The notes under the pieces: model-generated
Told to the model about the DNA's origin: nothing
What the model saw: only the letters and a program-made list of their open reading frames with translations
Database searches by the model: none
Program-made: the position numbers and the translations under genes
Part shown: positions 4,547-6,077 of the stretch, in pieces
Layout of the letters: each line of letters begins with the position of its first letter
Position numbering within the stretch: position 1 is the stretch's first letter
Origin: Candidatus Woesebacteria bacterium
GTDB taxonomy: Bacteria; Patescibacteriota; Microgenomatia; UBA1400; MFAQ01
Length of the DNA: 6,077 nt
Direction of reading: 5' to 3'
Assembly: GCA_020052895.1 (NCBI GenBank)
Contig: JAGVOE010000027.1
Location: forward strand, 1-6,077

Positions 4547-5611
4547 ATGCCAAAGCCAACGAAAAAAGTTAAAAAAGAGGAAAAATCTACGGGCTCTCCT
4601 GTAGACAACAACGCTCGCCTGACCGCCGTCAGGATTGCTATGCAGCAAATTACCAAACAGTTTGGTGAAGGGGCCATTATGCACATGGGCTCAGACAAAA
4701 TAAATGAGAAATTACCTACCGTTTCTACCGGCTCAATTAGCTTAGACCTCGCTCTAGGTGTCGGTGGCTTCCCCAAGGGTAGAATTATCGAGATCTACGG
4801 CCCGGAAGCCTCTGGTAAAACCACTCTGGCTCTCCATGTTATTGCCGAGTCTCAAAAGACTGGCGGAGTGGCCGCCTTTATCGATGCCGAGCACGCCGTC
4901 GATCCTGCTCGAGCTAAGTCTATCGGTGTCGATCTTGATAGTCTTTTACTCTCTCAGCCAGACAACGGTGAACAGGCTTTAGAAATCGCCGAGACCCTTA
5001 TCCGTTCTGGCGGTGTCGACGTCGTGGTCATCGACTCCGTTGCCGCTTTGGTGCCCAAGTCCGAGATCGAAGGTGAGATGGGTGATGCCTCCATGGGCAT
5101 GCAAGCGCGTCTCATGAGCCAGGCTCTCCGCAAAATTACCGGGGCTATCTCCAAGAGTAAATGCATCGTCATCTTCACCAATCAGCTTCGAGAAAAAATC
5201 GGCGTGATGTTTGGCAACCCCGAGGTCACTACCGGTGGTAAAGCCCTCAAGTTCTATGCCTCTGTCCGCATCGACATGCGTAAAATTGGCAACATTCAGG
5301 AGGGAGACGAAATCATCGGTTCTAGGCACCGAGCCAAGGTCGTCAAGAACAAGGTGGCCTCACCTTTCAGAATCGCCGAATTTGACGTTCTCAATGTGGG
5401 CGGCATTAGTAAGCTAGGCGACCTTCTGGACACGGCGGTTGCTTACGGAGTAGTAGAAAAAGCTGGTTCATTTCTCAAGTACGAAGGCCAAACTCTGGCC
5501 CAAGGTCGAGACTCAGCCAAAGCCGCTCTGATGGAGCGACCCGAGTTAATTGAGAAGATTAAAGAACAGGTCATGGCCAAAGTCAATGCTGGAGTCCAGC
5601 CAGAAAAGTAG
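4547..5611 (+). CDS. recA: Recombinase RecA
   Basis: RecA forms ATP-dependent filaments on single-stranded DNA, carries out homologous pairing and strand exchange, and stimulates LexA-type self-cleavage where such a system exists. The protein has 354 residues, the usual length. Motifs in order: Walker A GPEASGKT (85-92), with Ala at the position that is usually Ser; the catalytic Glu in DAEHA (E115); Walker B VVVIDS (159-164); loop L1 region EIEGEMGDASMGMQARLMSQALRK (about 173-196) in slightly divergent form; the TNQLREKIGVMFGNPEVTTGG L2 region (211-231), with the allosteric Gln at 213; and the KVVKNKVASPF block (264-274). The first 13 residues are a basic extension (PKPTKKVKKEEK). No intein interrupts it. 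The start ATG has only a weak GAAG a few bases upstream. It is transcribed away from tRNA-Pro and overlaps recX by 26 bases. Confidence 0.99.
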   Translation: MPKPTKKVKKEEKSTGSPVDNNARLTAVRIAMQQITKQFGEGAIMHMGSDKINEKLPTVSTGSISLDLALGVGGFPKGRIIEIYGPEASGKTTLALHVIAESQKTGGVAAFIDAEHAVDPARAKSIGVDLDSLLLSQPDNGEQALEIAETLIRSGGVDVVVIDSVAALVPKSEIEGEMGDASMGMQARLMSQALRKITGAISKSKCIVIFTNQLREKIGVMFGNPEVTTGGKALKFYASVRIDMRKIGNIQEGDEIIGSRHRAKVVKNKVASPFRIAEFDVLNVGGISKLGDLLDTAVAYGVVEKAGSFLKYEGQTLAQGRDSAKAALMERPELIEKIKEQVMAKVNAGVQPEK

Positions 5612-6065
5612 TCAGCGTTCTCCTCTTCTTAAGTATGCGACTCGCCTTCTCTCGTCTCGACCATATTTTAGGTCCCAGCTTCACGCCAAACTCTCTCTAA
5701 GGGCCCAGACGCTTAGTTTTGAAGATGCCGGCTCAGTTATCGAGGCTATCCTCGAGGATCTTAGCCGTAGTGGCTATCTGGATGATCAGTATCTGGCTCA
5801 GGCTTACGTTCGCCGCCAGCTTTCCAAGGGTTATGGTCCCAAGGTAATTGCTTTCAAGCTCAAGTACCTAGGGCTAGCTCCCGAGATTACCGCCGCCGCT
5901 ATCCAGTCCGAAGCCTCTCAGGAGGCAGAATTACTCTCTCTTAAGAGATATTGTCGCAAATTTCCCCGTTTAGAACGCCAAAAACTCATCTCCAAACTCT
6001 ACTATCGTGGCTATTTGGGTCCTTCCATCAAAAAAGCATTTGACGGGGACTGGTTGGCAGACTAA
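5586..6065 (+). CDS. recX: RecA regulator RecX
   Basis: RecX binds RecA and modulates, usually limits, filament growth. This 159-residue protein matches the helical three-repeat RecX fold: LLKYATRLLSSRPYFRSQLHAKL (about 14-36) is the first repeat, VIEAILEDLSRSGYLDDQYLAQAYV (51-75) holds the hallmark GYLDD (63-67), and KGYGPKVIAFKLKYLGL (81-97) follows. The last third (RYCRKFPRLERQKLISKLYYRGYLGPSIKKAF) repeats the pattern. The ATG at 5586 is chosen: it overlaps the end of recA by 26 bases, while an in-frame TTG at 5550 would extend the overlap and add a stretch that is just a shifted reading of recA. No strong Shine-Dalgarno sequence is present, so coupling to recA translation is likely. The recA-recX order is common in bacteria. 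The stop lies 12 bases before the window end. Confidence 0.93.
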   Translation: MLESSQKSSQRSPLLKYATRLLSSRPYFRSQLHAKLSLRAQTLSFEDAGSVIEAILEDLSRSGYLDDQYLAQAYVRRQLSKGYGPKVIAFKLKYLGLAPEITAAAIQSEASQEAELLSLKRYCRKFPRLERQKLISKLYYRGYLGPSIKKAFDGDWLAD

Positions 6066-6077
6066 AATACAGTTACT

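Noticed and set aside
4979..5329. Long minus-strand open frame inside recA
   Set aside because: It is a shadow of the recA codon pattern, with no start signal, and the recA frame is fully conserved.

Overview
The window looks like a compact bacterial chromosome segment with the standard genetic code: TGA is a stop, and no reading frame needs recoding. Several traits would fit a Candidate Phyla Radiation (Patescibacteria) genome or a similar streamlined bacterium. These are overlapping or abutting genes, lysine-rich extensions on ribosomal proteins, a tRNA without an encoded CCA, small unrecognised proteins, and an intergenic palindrome of a dispersed-repeat type. That assignment is inference; no single gene here proves it.

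Left part (1-1316, + strand): the end of a ribosomal protein operon, rplQ (L17, cut by the window edge), rplM (L13) and rpsI (S9). rplQ and rplM overlap by ATGA. The rplM tail is encoded by a short direct repeat. Little Shine-Dalgarno sequence is visible before these genes, except for a possible internal start in rpsI.

Middle part (1317-2790, + strand): a REP-like palindrome, then an extended -10 promoter and two small unrecognised genes that appear to be diverged tandem paralogues. They end at a GNRA-tetraloop terminator. A second extended -10 promoter follows, with an ASCH-domain-like gene that ends at a UUCG-tetraloop terminator. All three genes appear to start with TTG behind a strong GGAGG sequence, unlike their neighbours.

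Next (2796-3775): a CapA-family exported metallophosphatase. Its -10 box lies seven bases before the GTG start, so the transcript is probably leaderless. The gene converges on the following minus-strand unit with a 16-base gap.

Right part (3776-6077): a minus-strand unit of tRNA-Pro(GGG) followed at once by an unrecognised, mostly helical protein of about 195 residues. A divergent promoter region separates this from recA and recX on the plus strand. These two overlap by 26 bases and form a recombination and regulator pair. No intergenic stretch exceeds 300 bases. I see no CRISPR array, insertion sequence or clear defence system. The most novel material is the TTG-start paralogue pair and the ASCH-like gene beside it.
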